Shown here: positions 26,729 to 35,318 of the stretch, one piece after another
Layout: each line of letters opens with the position of its first letter
Position numbering within the stretch: position 1 is the stretch's first letter
Assembly: GCA_017414385.1 (NCBI GenBank)
Contig: JAFQMO010000101.1
Coordinates: forward strand, 1-35,891
Length of the DNA: 35,891 nucleotides
Source: Clostridia bacterium
GTDB lineage: Bacteria; Bacillota; Clostridia; Oscillospirales; CAG-272
Direction: 5' to 3'
Notes under the pieces: model-generated
Told to the model about the DNA's origin: nothing
Seen by the model: only the letters and a program-made list of their open reading frames with translations
Databases searched by the model: none
Made by a program: the position numbers and the translations under genes

Positions 26729-26998
26729 TGTATTTTTGCTCTTCCTTTCTCTTACGATCGTTTTCTGCGGCGGAAACGGCAGCATTCGGTGTCGATGTGC
26801 GTGCCGTGTGCCGCGCTTTTTGTATGATGGTATAAGGATAACACAAAAGAAGCGAAAAGAAACGCAGAAGATGGGTGCGAAAAATAAAATTCATGCGTCG
26901 GCGTTTGCACCGAAAATGAGCAAAAAAAACAGACATGTCCGCAAGAAGCGCACATGCCCGTGTAAAAGATCTGCCGTGAAGCTTGGAAACAGGTTGTT

Positions 26999-27829
26999 TT
27001 ATAGAGGTTTTTTTGTGATCTGCGTATTCGCACGCGGATATTGCTTTGGCGTAAACTGCCGTTTTTTTATGACGATCAGACAACGCCGCATCGCATCCGC
27101 GTCCGAGCCCTCTGTCTCGGACGGCGCGGAAAACGGATTGCACAGAATGGGGGTGAGGACCTGCTGTGTTACACCGCCGAGCACGTCGATGGCATGAGCG
27201 GCGTGCGAAAGCTCCTCCTCGCCGCCGCGCCCCTTCAGCGCGATCATATGACCGCCGCGCGAAACAAGCGGGAGACACCACTCTGTGAGAATGTTGAGGG
27301 GCGCGACCGCGCGCGCTGTGACGGCATCGAATTTCTCGCGGTAAAGAGGATCGGCGCCCAACGCCTCTGCACGGGCGGCGACCGTCTTCAGATTGTCAAG
27401 CGAGAGCAGTCTTGCCGTCTCTGCAACATAGGTGAGCTTTTTTGCTGTGGAGTCCACGGCAGTGATGGAAAGATCGGGGCGGAGGATCGCCAGCGGCAGA
27501 GACGGAAAGCCGCCGCCCGTACCGACGTCACAGACGCGCGCGCCCTCCGCAAAAAGCGGTGCGGCGAGGGCACAGTCCGCATAGTGCTTGACTAAGATCT
27601 CCTCCACCTCCGTGATGGCGGTGAGGTTCATGGAACGGTTGATCTCAAGCATCCGTTCCGTCAGCGCAAAAAAGAGGTCAGAGACCTCTCTTGTGCAGAA
27701 GGGAAGAAGCGCCGCTCCGTTTGCGGAGAAGGCGGCGCAGAATTTGTCGAAAAACGCATCTTTGCTGTATGAAATGTTCATTTGGACCAACGCTTTCTTC
27801 ATATTGCTGATATTGTGCATGCTCCTCAC
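26999..27829 (-). CDS. rsmG: 16S rRNA (guanine-N7)-methyltransferase G
   Basis: RsmG methylates G527 in the 530 loop of 16S rRNA with S-adenosylmethionine. The SAM-binding loop is DVGTGGGFPSLPLAI (101-115), preceded by MNLTAITEVEEILVKHYADC and followed by TAVDSTAKKLTYVAE, both standard for the family. Start choice is uncertain. The GTG given overlaps the stop of the preceding gene as GTGA, suggesting coupling. An ATG three codons on, and MNIS sixteen codons on, are alternatives and would bring the length nearer the usual 240. Expressed in the lepA-hemW operon direction, next to noc as in Bacillus. Confidence 0.93.
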   Translation of the reverse strand: MRSMHNISNMKKALVQMNISYSKDAFFDKFCAAFSANGAALLPFCTREVSDLFFALTERMLEINRSMNLTAITEVEEILVKHYADCALAAPLFAEGARVCDVGTGGGFPSLPLAILRPDLSITAVDSTAKKLTYVAETARLLSLDNLKTVAARAEALGADPLYREKFDAVTARAVAPLNILTEWCLPLVSRGGHMIALKGRGGEEELSHAAHAIDVLGGVTQQVLTPILCNPFSAPSETEGSDADAMRRCLIVIKKRQFTPKQYPRANTQITKKPL

Positions 27830-28263
27830 GTCCGGAGCATCGGCAGGACCATCACGATCAGAATGTCGATGCCGACGAGCAGAAGCACAGGAACCATCGG
27901 GATCATCAGCTTTCTTGCAAGCGCCTTGCGCTCGGTGTCATCGGCGATGTAGGCATCCTTTTTTTCCTCCGTCCAGTCATCGGGCAGCATTTCACGTGAA
28001 ACAGGCTCGCGGGAAAAGCCGCGGTTGATGATGAAAAATGCGGAAAAGAGAACGGCGGCAGCCGTGTAGAGAACGGGCATCGCCCAGACCACGCACATGG
28101 CGATGAGGATGTAATACACGACGGCAAGAACGGCAAAGATCGCGATCAAAAGCAGCGCCAGCTTGTAGTTGAAGCGACGAAGGGACGCCTTCAGATCGGA
28201 TTTTGCGGAGGTGAGCTCGTCGTAGGTGTAGGTGCGCTTTTTTTTGCGTTTCTTTTTTGCCAT
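27826..28263 (-). CDS. Hypothetical small membrane protein
   Basis: The 145-residue product begins with a run of lysine and arginine (AKKKRKKKRTYTYDEL), then has two close membrane helices (about 34-56 and 61-79), a charged loop (85-118, with EEKKDAYIADDTERKALARK) and a further hydrophobic C-terminal helix (about 119-142). I do not recognise the family. The gene overlaps rsmG by four bases and lies 23 bp after hemW, so it is part of the lepA-hemW-rsmG operon. The codons for PVSREM carry a near-parS site. Confidence 0.75.
   Translation of the reverse strand: MAKKKRKKKRTYTYDELTSAKSDLKASLRRFNYKLALLLIAIFAVLAVVYYILIAMCVVWAMPVLYTAAAVLFSAFFIINRGFSREPVSREMLPDDWTEEKKDAYIADDTERKALARKLMIPMVPVLLLVGIDILIVMVLPMLRT
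27988..28003. promoter_or_regulatory. parS: parS-like site, two mismatches
   Basis: CATTTCACGTGAAACA matches parS at fourteen of sixteen positions, with both mismatches at one outer edge. It lies in the coding sequence of the small membrane protein next to rsmG. Confidence 0.6.
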
Positions 28264-28286
28264 AACGGTGCTTCCTTATCGTTTGA

Positions 28287-29858
28287 TCAGTGATTGACGC
28301 TGACGTGCTTGACGTCAAAGGGGATGATGCGGGAGAGGATGTAGTTGGAGACGAACATGCCGCGCGGCGTAAAGGCGTAGCGGCTGCCCTCGTGTACCAT
28401 AAAGCCGTTGTCGATGTAGACCTGCAGACGGGGACCGAAAACGGCGTCGAAATCGCCGTTGAAGCGCGCACGGAAATCGTTTACGTCGATGCCCTCCTTC
28501 AGGCGCAGACGGAGCATGATGTATTCCGCGATCGCCTCTCTTTCGTCGATGGTGTAGTTTTCATCGAGAAGGGACGCGGGGATGTTCTTTGTCTTCTGCT
28601 CAAATGCACGGCAGTACTGTGCCAGCGCACGGCGCAGAGAGAAGCGCTTTCCGCCGAAAAAGCTGTGCGCGGCGGGACCGCAGCCCAGATATTCCTCTCC
28701 GTGCCAGTATTTTAAGTTGTGACGGCACGCATAGCCCTCGCGTGCGAAGTTGGAGATCTCATATTGGGCATAGCCCATGCTCTCCAGATACGCAATGCCC
28801 TCAAAGTACATCTCACATTCCGTGTCCTCGTCGGGGAGGGGGAGCATATGCTTCTTTTCGCCGAACGGCGTGCCGTCCTCGATGCGGAGATTGTACATGG
28901 AGATGTGCTCGGGCTTCATGGAGCAGACAAACGAAAGCGTTTCAAGGAAGGTCTCCTTGGTCTGCTCGGGGATACCGTACATGACATCGATGTTGATGTT
29001 GTCAAAGCCTGCCTCGCGTGCCGACTGAAAGGCCTCGGTAAAGTCACCGACGGTGTGGATGCGGGACATGGCGGCAAGCTCATGGTTGTGTGCGGACTGA
29101 AGACCGATGGAAAGACGGTTGACACCGGCGCGGCGCAGCTTTTTGAGAAGCGCATCGTCTGCGGTCGCAGGGTTCATCTCCACGGTAAACTCACAGTCCT
29201 CCGACAGATAGAAATCGCGCTCCACCTCGCGTACGAGGTCGATGAGGAGCTTTGGGGGAAGCGCTGTCGGCGTACCGCCGCCGATAAAGACGGTGTCCAC
29301 ATTGTATTGGGTGGTGCGTTCGCTGAGCATACGCATCTGATTCTTGAGCGCATTGCAGTAGAGCTTCATTTCCTCCGGCGCTCTTCTGCCCGAGCCCGTA
29401 CAGACGATCTTGTCTGTGGAATAAAAATCGCAATAGGCGCATTTGCTTTTGCAGAAGGGAACGTGCAGATACAGTCCGAGCGTGCGGTACTCCTCGAGGG
29501 GTGCCTCCGCCGCATCCGCCTTCTCTGCGGTCCCGGGGATGTCCTCGGGGATGCCGTCGGATACGGGTGTCTGCTCGGGGGCCTCTGCAGGCGCATATCC
29601 GGATTCTGCCGATGTTTGGCCGGGTGTCCGGTCCTCCTCCTGTGTCCTGAGACTGTCTTCCGCCGGCAGGTCGTTGATGTCGGGCATGTCGGTAAGCATG
29701 CCGTCTGCCTCTTCCGCGGCGGAGGGCAGGGGATCCTGCGTGAGGATGACATCGATCTCCTCGGTGTCGGCACCTGCGGCATCCAGTCCGACGTCCTCGC
29801 ACAGTGCCTCCGTCTCCTTTTGGACGGCGATGCTTTTGGTATCCTTTTCTTCGTTCAT
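28287..29858 (-). CDS. hemW: HemW-like radical SAM protein with a long acidic N-terminal extension
   Basis: HemW is a coproporphyrinogen-oxidase-like radical SAM protein that inserts or traffics haem. The core starts at YRTLGLYLHVPFC with the cluster motif C136-x3-C140-x2-C143-x-F. GGGTPTAL, EMNPAT and NRLSIGLQSAH blocks follow, and the C-terminal HemN-type domain contains NLKYWHGEEYLGCGPAAHSF. Ahead of it is an unusual region of about 125 residues, rich in Glu, Asp, Ala and Pro and probably disordered, giving 523 residues against the usual 370-400. The ATG is chosen for an AGGAGG ten bases upstream. It follows lepA by 14 bp, the normal lepA-hemW order in Firmicutes. Haem binding itself is not provable from sequence. 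Confidence 0.9.
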   Translation of the reverse strand: MNEEKDTKSIAVQKETEALCEDVGLDAAGADTEEIDVILTQDPLPSAAEEADGMLTDMPDINDLPAEDSLRTQEEDRTPGQTSAESGYAPAEAPEQTPVSDGIPEDIPGTAEKADAAEAPLEEYRTLGLYLHVPFCKSKCAYCDFYSTDKIVCTGSGRRAPEEMKLYCNALKNQMRMLSERTTQYNVDTVFIGGGTPTALPPKLLIDLVREVERDFYLSEDCEFTVEMNPATADDALLKKLRRAGVNRLSIGLQSAHNHELAAMSRIHTVGDFTEAFQSAREAGFDNINIDVMYGIPEQTKETFLETLSFVCSMKPEHISMYNLRIEDGTPFGEKKHMLPLPDEDTECEMYFEGIAYLESMGYAQYEISNFAREGYACRHNLKYWHGEEYLGCGPAAHSFFGGKRFSLRRALAQYCRAFEQKTKNIPASLLDENYTIDEREAIAEYIMLRLRLKEGIDVNDFRARFNGDFDAVFGPRLQVYIDNGFMVHEGSRYAFTPRGMFVSNYILSRIIPFDVKHVSVNH

Positions 29859-29900
29859 GGAGCAAATACCTCCTGTTCTGTACATTTGAAAAAGCGGCGG

Positions 29901-31712
29901 TCAGTTCTCGTCGTCCTGCTTGAGGACAGCCATGAATGCCTCCGGCGGCACCTCAACGGAGCCGAAGCGGCGCATTCTCTTCTTGCCCTCCTTCTGCTTT
30001 TCCAAAAGCTTCTTCTTCCGTGTGATGTCACCGCCGTAGCACTTGGCAAGGACGTCCTTACGCATGGCGCGTACGGTTTCACGTGCAATGACCTTGCCGC
30101 CGATGGCAGCCTGAACGGGGATCTCAAAAAGCTGTCTTGGGATATTGTCCTTGAGCTTTTCGACGATCTTTCTGCCGCGAGCATACGCGCTGTCGGCAAA
30201 GACGATGAAGGAGAGCGCATCGACCATCTCTCCGTTAAGCAGGATGTCGAGCTTGACGAGCTTGCTCTGCTCATAGCCGAGCATCTCATAATCCAGGGAT
30301 GCATAGCCTCTGGAGCGGCTCTTGAGTGCATCGAAGAAGTCGTAGATGATCTCATTGAGGGGCAGATGGTAGTGCAGCTCCACGCGATCGTTCTCAAGAT
30401 ATTTCATATCGATATAATCGCCGCGGCGATCCTGACAGAGCTGCATGATGCTGCCGACGTACTCGGTGGGCGTGAGGATGCTTGCCTTGACGATGGGCTC
30501 CTCGGAGATCTCGATTTCCTCGGGGGCAGGGAATGCAAGCGGATTGTCGATCATGAGGACCTCGCCCGTCTTTTTGGTGATCTTATAGATAACGCTGGGA
30601 ACGGTCGTGATGAGATCGAGATTGAATTCGCGCTCCAGACGCTCCTCGATGATCTCCATGTGCAGAAGACCGAGGAAGCCGCAGCGGAAGCCGAAGCCGA
30701 GGGCAGCGGAGGTCTCTGGCTCAAAGGTCAGTGCAGCATCGTTGAGCTGCAGCTTTTCCAAAGCCTCGCGAAGCTCGGGGTACTTTGCGCTATCGGCGGG
30801 ATAGACACCGGAATAGACCATCGGCTGCGCCTTTTTGAAGCCGGGAAGCGGCGTGTCTGTGCCGTTCTCGACGGTGGTAACGGTATCGCCGACACGGGTA
30901 TCTGCGACGTTTTTGATGGATGCTGTGATGTAGCCGACATCGCCTGCGGAAAGCTCACCCGTTTCATGCAGGCCGAAGGGGTCCATCGTACCGACGGCAA
31001 TGACCTCAAACTGTGCACCTGTGTGCATCATGCGGATATGGTCGCCTGCCCGCAGCGTACCCTCAAAGATACGGAGGTTGACGACGACACCGAGATAGGG
31101 ATCGTAATAGGAGTCAAAGATGAGCGCCTTGAGGGGGGCATCCGGATCGCCCGACGGTGCGGGGATATCCGTGACGATATGCTCAAGCACATCGATGACG
31201 TTCTGACCTGTTTTTGCGGAAACGGCGGGACAGCCCTCGGCGGGAATGCCGATGATGTCCTCGATCTCTGTACGGACGCGGTCGACGTCCGCAGAGGGAA
31301 GATCGATCTTGTTGACGACGGGGAGGATCTCCAGATCGTTGTCAACGGCGAGGAACGCATTGGCAAGCGTCTGCGCCTCGACGCCCTGCGTGGCATCGAC
31401 GATGAGGATGGCGCCCTCGCAGGCCTTGAGCGAGCGGGAAACCTCGTAGTTGAAGTCGACGTGGCCGGGGGTGTCGATGAGGTTGAGCACGTACGTCTCT
31501 CCGTCCGATGCGGTGTACTGCATATGAACGGCGCGCGCCTTGATGGTGATGCCGCGCTCGCGCTCGATGTCCATGTTATCGAGCAGCTGCTCCTCCATCT
31601 CGCGGGAGGAAACGGAGTCTGTCTTTTCGAGAAGACGGTCCGCAAGGGTGGACTTGCCGTGGTCGATATGTGCGATGATCGAAAAATTTCGGATGTGATC
31701 CTGTTTTGTCAT
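29901..31712 (-). CDS. lepA: Elongation factor 4 (LepA)
   Basis: LepA is a ribosome-bound GTPase affecting translation and 30S assembly. The roughly 603-residue protein has G1 AHIDHGKST, a G2 region with [13 protein letters not shown]3 DTPGH, G4 NKID, and the LepA-specific C-terminal domain ending [15 protein letters not shown]. The ATG at [10 protein letters not shown] is preferred by homology. AAAAGGA lies fourteen bases upstream, while a TTG four codons earlier sits too close to it. A promoter with TATAAT lies about 40 bp upstream. It is first in the lepA-hemW-rsmG transcript. Confidence 0.97.
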   Translation of the reverse strand: MTKQDHIRNFSIIAHIDHGKSTLADRLLEKTDSVSSREMEEQLLDNMDIERERGITIKARAVHMQYTASDGETYVLNLIDTPGHVDFNYEVSRSLKACEGAILIVDATQGVEAQTLANAFLAVDNDLEILPVVNKIDLPSADVDRVRTEIEDIIGIPAEGCPAVSAKTGQNVIDVLEHIVTDIPAPSGDPDAPLKALIFDSYYDPYLGVVVNLRIFEGTLRAGDHIRMMHTGAQFEVIAVGTMDPFGLHETGELSAGDVGYITASIKNVADTRVGDTVTTVENGTDTPLPGFKKAQPMVYSGVYPADSAKYPELREALEKLQLNDAALTFEPETSAALGFGFRCGFLGLLHMEIIEERLEREFNLDLITTVPSVIYKITKKTGEVLMIDNPLAFPAPEEIEISEEPIVKASILTPTEYVGSIMQLCQDRRGDYIDMKYLENDRVELHYHLPLNEIIYDFFDALKSRSRGYASLDYEMLGYEQSKLVKLDILLNGEMVDALSFIVFADSAYARGRKIVEKLKDNIPRQLFEIPVQAAIGGKVIARETVRAMRKDVLAKCYGGDITRKKKLLEKQKEGKKRMRRFGSVEVPPEAFMAVLKQDDEN

Positions 31713-31753
31713 AAATATATTCAATATCCTTTTTCATAAATTATTCCATTCTC

Positions 31754-31782
31754 ATTATATAACAAAACGCGCATGAATACAA
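31754..31782 (-). promoter_or_regulatory. lepA promoter
   Basis: Minus-strand TATAAT (31754-31759) has a weak -35 TTGTAT (31777-31782) at 17 bp. It is the only plausible promoter in the uraA-lepA gap. Confidence 0.65.
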
Positions 31783-31847
31783 GGTCATGACACGATTTTT
31801 TACAAAAAAGTTGAAATTGACGGTCCTTGATAGGCTGCGGTGCGGAT

Positions 31848-31863
31848 TGTTTCACGTGAAACC
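31848..31863. promoter_or_regulatory. parS: parS-like site, one mismatch, intergenic
   Basis: TGTTTCACGTGAAACC matches parS at fifteen of sixteen positions. It lies in the short lepA-uraA gap, the only one of the four sites outside a gene, about 15 kb from oriC. Confidence 0.85.
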
Positions 31864-31898
31864 GTCGGTCTGCTTCACAAACAGGGGGGAACGGACGC

Positions 31899-31931
31899 AA
31901 AAAAGCACCGCAGACACAGAGCCTGCGGTGC
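31899..31931 (-). terminator. Rho-independent terminator after the uracil permease gene
   Basis: On the minus strand GCACCGCAG pairs perfectly with CTGCGGTGC and is followed by six T, 27 bp past the permease stop. Confidence 0.9.
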
Positions 31932-31957
31932 ATAGTGCATGTATTTGACAGAATGGC

Positions 31958-33292
31958 TTATTCCGCCTTTGCCTTCTTTTCTCCGATGGAGAGGATCGCG
32001 TTGACAACGATACCGATGATGAGCGCTGTTGCGATGCTGGTCAGTGTGATCGCACCGAAGTTCAGCGTCAGACCGCCGATACCGGGAACGAGGATCGAAG
32101 CAACGACGAGCAGATTACGGTTTTCACCGAGATCGACCTTCTGGATCATCTTCAGACCGGAAACTGCGATGAAGCCGTACAGAGCGATACAGATACCGCC
32201 GATGACACAGACGGGAATGGTGTTGACGAACTGTACGAAGGGGTTGAAGAAGGAGAGGATGATGGAGAGGACAGCGGTCGTGCAGATGGTAAAGATCGAA
32301 GCATTCCCTGTGATCGCAACACAGCCGACGCACTCGCCGTAGGTGGTGTTGGGGCATCCGCCGATCACCGCACCGACGATAGAGCCGACACCGTCACCCA
32401 TGATGGTCTTGTCAAGACCGGGATCTGTGATCAGGTCACGGTCGATGATGGTGGACAGGTTCTTGTGGTCACCGATGTGCTCGGCGAGAACAACGAAGCC
32501 GACCGGTGCAAACAGCGCGATCAGGGAAACGATAGAGGTCGCGTTGATGCCGGAGAAGCCTTCCTTGACCGCTTCTACGATCGTGAACTGCGGAACGTGG
32601 ATGATGCTGTCCATGGTGGTCAGCGCAGAGTAGTTGATCAGCTGCAGAGAGGGGATATCGGCAAGGGTACCGATGAGGGTCAAAATGGATGCGAAGACGT
32701 AGCCTGCAAGAATACCGGTGATGAACGGGATGAGCTTGAGCATCTTGGAGCCCTTGACCGCTGCAAGAACGGTAACGATGAAGGTGACAATACCTGTCAG
32801 GATCGCCCAAAGGTTGTAATCGCCGACAGCGGTGTTGTTGAGGTTATTGACGGCAGAGCCGCAAAGAGAAAGACCGATGAGCGCAACGGTCGGACCGATG
32901 ATCACGGGCGGCAGAAGCTTGTTGACCCATGCCGTACCGACAAGACGCATCACGATCGAAATGATGACATAGACAAGACCTGCGATCAGGGAACCGACGA
33001 TGATACCGCCGAAGCCGTAAGCGCAAGCACCGATCAGGGGGCTGATGAATGCGAAGGAGGAGCCGAGAAATACGGGGCTCTTCTTACGGGTGATGAGAAT
33101 GTAGCAGAGGGTACCGACACCGGCACCGAAGAGCGCTGCGGGGGGATCCATGTAAAGTGCGCCGCCGTTGCCGCCGTTGACGAGCGTGGGAACGAGAAGC
33201 GTTGCCGCGATGATCGCCAGAAGCTGCTGCAGAGCAAATACAAGGTTGGGGCCGAATTTTGGTCTCTCATGAAGGTCGTAGGTCAGTTTCAT
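31958..33292 (-). CDS. uraA: Uracil:proton symporter / nucleobase permease (UraA family)
   Basis: The 444-residue protein is a nucleobase-ascorbate transporter of the UraA/PyrP type, with about fourteen membrane segments importing uracil with a proton. Substrate-site residues of E. coli UraA have clear counterparts: Glu271 in LAEHIGDH and Glu320 in GGCPNTTYGECVG. The N-terminus LHERPKFGPNLVFALQQ matches the family, with QQ where many members have QH. The ATG has GGAGG seven bases upstream. It is a single-gene transcript with its own promoter, a leader of about 150 nt and a strong terminator. A xanthine- or other nucleobase-specific homologue cannot be fully excluded. Confidence 0.92.
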   Translation of the reverse strand: MKLTYDLHERPKFGPNLVFALQQLLAIIAATLLVPTLVNGGNGGALYMDPPAALFGAGVGTLCYILITRKKSPVFLGSSFAFISPLIGACAYGFGGIIVGSLIAGLVYVIISIVMRLVGTAWVNKLLPPVIIGPTVALIGLSLCGSAVNNLNNTAVGDYNLWAILTGIVTFIVTVLAAVKGSKMLKLIPFITGILAGYVFASILTLIGTLADIPSLQLINYSALTTMDSIIHVPQFTIVEAVKEGFSGINATSIVSLIALFAPVGFVVLAEHIGDHKNLSTIIDRDLITDPGLDKTIMGDGVGSIVGAVIGGCPNTTYGECVGCVAITGNASIFTICTTAVLSIILSFFNPFVQFVNTIPVCVIGGICIALYGFIAVSGLKMIQKVDLGENRNLLVVASILVPGIGGLTLNFGAITLTSIATALIIGIVVNAILSIGEKKAKAE

Positions 33293-33446
33293 GTGAAATC
33301 CTCCAGTGTATAATTTTATATTTCCACCCGCTGATCCGTCGAAAGGTGGTGCTTTTCGGGACTCAGCAGTGTATGGAACGGTGGTCGGCAGGCTTGTCCG
33401 ATACGGGAGTACCCCCCAAAACGCTTTGCTGTCCGAACAAATCCCC
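33293..33446 (-). promoter_or_regulatory. Long structured 5-prime leader of the uracil permease
   Basis: The distance from the promoter to the start codon is about 150 nt, with no gene in it. It can form several stems, including UGCU/AGCA around GAGUCCCGAA and CCACC/GGUGG just before the ribosome-binding site. It does not match the purine riboswitch core. Firmicute uracil permease genes are often controlled by PyrR attenuation, and one loop partly resembles a PyrR site, but base pairing beneath the loop is not kept. Some leader-based control is likely; the type is unknown. Confidence 0.4.
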
Positions 33447-33453
33447 ACCCATT

Positions 33454-33482
33454 ATTATACCAAAAAACACGCGGTTTGTAAA
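33454..33482 (-). promoter_or_regulatory. uracil permease promoter
   Basis: Minus-strand TTTACA (33477-33482), 17 bp, and TATAAT (33454-33459). Between here and the murC stop (33483-33660) I see only a CGATACC/GGTATCG stem and no clear terminator. Confidence 0.85.
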
Positions 33483-33660
33483 GCACGATTTCGGGAGCAT
33501 CTTCAACAAAAAAAGACAGCGGGATTTGTGGAAAACAGACAATGGGTACGCAGTGATCCTGTACCGATGCGCATCACGCGCGCAGCCTTGTGCGATCGAT
33601 ACCAAGATCGGCAGCGGCGGTATCGGCGCCCGGAGAACGGTGCTGTCGGCGGGAGAGGCT

Positions 33661-35076
33661 TCAGGACGCCGAGACGAGGCGGTCTGCAAAGGCGGCAATG
33701 TCGCCGGCGCCCATGACAACAACGGTATCACCCGCCGCGACTGTCTCCAGAAGACGTGCGCGGAGCGCATCGAGATCGGGAAGATACACGGCATGGGGGA
33801 TGTGATCTGCGAGCTGCGAGGAGGAAACGCCGTAGACGTTTTGCTCACGTGCGGCGTAAATATCGGTGAAATAGACGGCGTCACACAAATCAAATGATTT
33901 GCAGAAGTCATCAAACAATTCGAATGTACGGGAGTAGGTATGCGGCTGATAGACACAGATCAGACGCTTCTCTGTCATACGGCGGGCGCCGTCCAGCGTG
34001 GTCACGATCTCGGAGGGATGATGGCCGAAGTCATCGTAAACGTCGACGGGATACGGACATCCGCGCAGCTGTCCCTTGTATTCCATGCGCCGTGCGGCGC
34101 CGGAGAAGGAGGAGAGTCCTGCGGCGATGACATCGGGCTCGATGCCGCTGAGCACGGCTGCGGCGCAGCAGGCAAGGGCGTTTGAGACGTTATGCGTGCC
34201 GGGAACGGACAGATCGATGTGACAGAAGGGTGCGCCGCCGTGCAGGACATCAAAGGACGGTCTGCCGCCGCGGTAGGTGATATTCTCCGCATAGAAATCG
34301 GCGTCCCTGCGTGCGGTGGAAAAGGTGACCTTGCGTGCAGCGGTGTGCTCGGCGCTCTTCATGACGTTGTCGTCGTCGAGATTGACGATGTTGACGCCGT
34401 CCTCTCCCGGGATCTGCATATAGCGGAAGAAGGACTCCCTTACCTGATCAAGGGAGCGGAAATAGTCGGGGTGATCCATCTCCTCATTCAGAACGACGGT
34501 GATCGTCGGACGGAAGGAGAGGAAGGAATCCTTGTATTCGCAGGCCTCAAAGATGAAATCCTCGCCCGTGCCGCAGTGGAAGTCACGGCCGAGCGCGGCG
34601 ATGGGTGCGCCGATGAGGATGGCGGGATCGCGGCGGGCAAACAGAAAGAGATGGGAGAGCATGGCAGAGGTCGTGCTTTTGCCGTGCATACCGGCAATGC
34701 CGATCGCGCGGCGGTATCCGCGCATCAGATAGGTCAGAAAGGCGGTGCGGTAGATGACGGGGATCCCCTCTTTTTTTGCGCGTGCAAGCTCGGGATTGTC
34801 GTCCCCGATGGCGGCATTGTAGATCACGGCATCGCATCCGTCAATATTTTCGGCATCGTGCTGACCGAACACGGGGATCCCCGCCTCCCTCAGCATTTCG
34901 GTAAAGCGGGAGACGGCACGGTCGGAGCCGCTGACGGTGTAGCCCTTTTCTCTTGCGATCATGGCGAGCGCGCTCATGGAAACGCCGCCGATGCCGATGA
35001 AGAACAGACGGCTGCCCTGCGGGATCAGAGACGAAAGCTCTGTTACGGTATGCATATAAGGTGCATTTGCGGACAT
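33661..35076 (-). CDS. murC: UDP-N-acetylmuramate-L-alanine ligase
   Basis: MurC adds L-alanine to UDP-MurNAc, the first amino acid of the peptidoglycan stem. The 471-residue protein has the FFIGIGGVSMSALA dinucleotide-like loop (25-38), which binds UDP-MurNAc, the ATP loop GIAGMHGKSTT (126-136), and the VLNEEMDHPDYF and YDDFGHHPSEIV blocks in the central and C-terminal Mur ligase domains. The ATG is chosen for AAAGGAG nine bases upstream; the frame runs further up without a ribosome-binding site. It is transcribed away from spoVG. Confidence 0.97.
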   Translation of the reverse strand: MSANAPYMHTVTELSSLIPQGSRLFFIGIGGVSMSALAMIAREKGYTVSGSDRAVSRFTEMLREAGIPVFGQHDAENIDGCDAVIYNAAIGDDNPELARAKKEGIPVIYRTAFLTYLMRGYRRAIGIAGMHGKSTTSAMLSHLFLFARRDPAILIGAPIAALGRDFHCGTGEDFIFEACEYKDSFLSFRPTITVVLNEEMDHPDYFRSLDQVRESFFRYMQIPGEDGVNIVNLDDDNVMKSAEHTAARKVTFSTARRDADFYAENITYRGGRPSFDVLHGGAPFCHIDLSVPGTHNVSNALACCAAAVLSGIEPDVIAAGLSSFSGAARRMEYKGQLRGCPYPVDVYDDFGHHPSEIVTTLDGARRMTEKRLICVYQPHTYSRTFELFDDFCKSFDLCDAVYFTDIYAAREQNVYGVSSSQLADHIPHAVYLPDLDALRARLLETVAAGDTVVVMGAGDIAAFADRLVSAS

Positions 35077-35318
35077 GGAAACGGTCTCCTTTCTTTGGTG
35101 GAGTGTGCTGTTGGGAATATCGGCGGTTTTTTGCAAAAAACGGCAAATCATGCTCAAAATCCCCAAAAAAACGGATGTTTTTCGATTTCCGTCATAATAC
35201 TGTCATAAAATATTTAGAAAATACTTAAGAATTGAAGGATTATCCGTCACAATTTTCCTGTATAATAAGATACGAGCAGAGGAAAATGTGCTCATACAGC
35301 GAAAGGATGGATAAACAA
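35077..35318. other. Divergent murC-spoVG intergenic region
   Basis: This is the main strand switch of the window. It holds a perfect 16-bp palindrome, GTTTTTTGCAAAAAAC at 35126-35141, in the murC leader. The spoVG promoter lies at the right end. An AT-rich centre (about 35195-35235) probably carries the murC promoter, though no clean -35/-10 pair stands out. Confidence 0.5.
35236..35266 (+). promoter_or_regulatory. spoVG promoter
   Basis: TATAAT at 35261-35266 is a clear -10 about 50 bp before spoVG, but no good sigma-A -35 lies 17 bp upstream. AAGGATTAT at 35235-35243 resembles the AGGA-type -35 of sigma-H, which drives spoVG in B. subtilis, though no matching GAAT -10 is present. Confidence 0.55.

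Noticed and set aside
26729..26998. Small basic protein or ribosomal protein L34 gene between noc and rsmG
   Set aside because: A Lys/Arg-rich plus-strand stretch is present, but it does not match L34 and has no clear start or ribosome-binding site.
30071..30086. parS-like GGTTTCACGTGCAATG in lepA
   Set aside because: Only about twelve of sixteen positions match and the palindrome is broken.
28719..31739. A plus-strand open frame of about 1006 codons opposite lepA and hemW
   Set aside because: It is an antisense shadow: its protein is a mirror of the lepA and hemW codon pattern, has no recognisable domain, and both real genes on the other strand are certain.
33285..33300. parS-like AGTTTCATGTGAAATC at the uracil permease start
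   Set aside because: Four mismatches; too weak to call without binding data.
33293..33446. PyrR anti-antiterminator loop in the uracil permease leader
   Set aside because: AGUCCCGAAAAGCA resembles the loop consensus at about eleven of fourteen positions, but the flanking bases do not pair as a PyrR hairpin requires.
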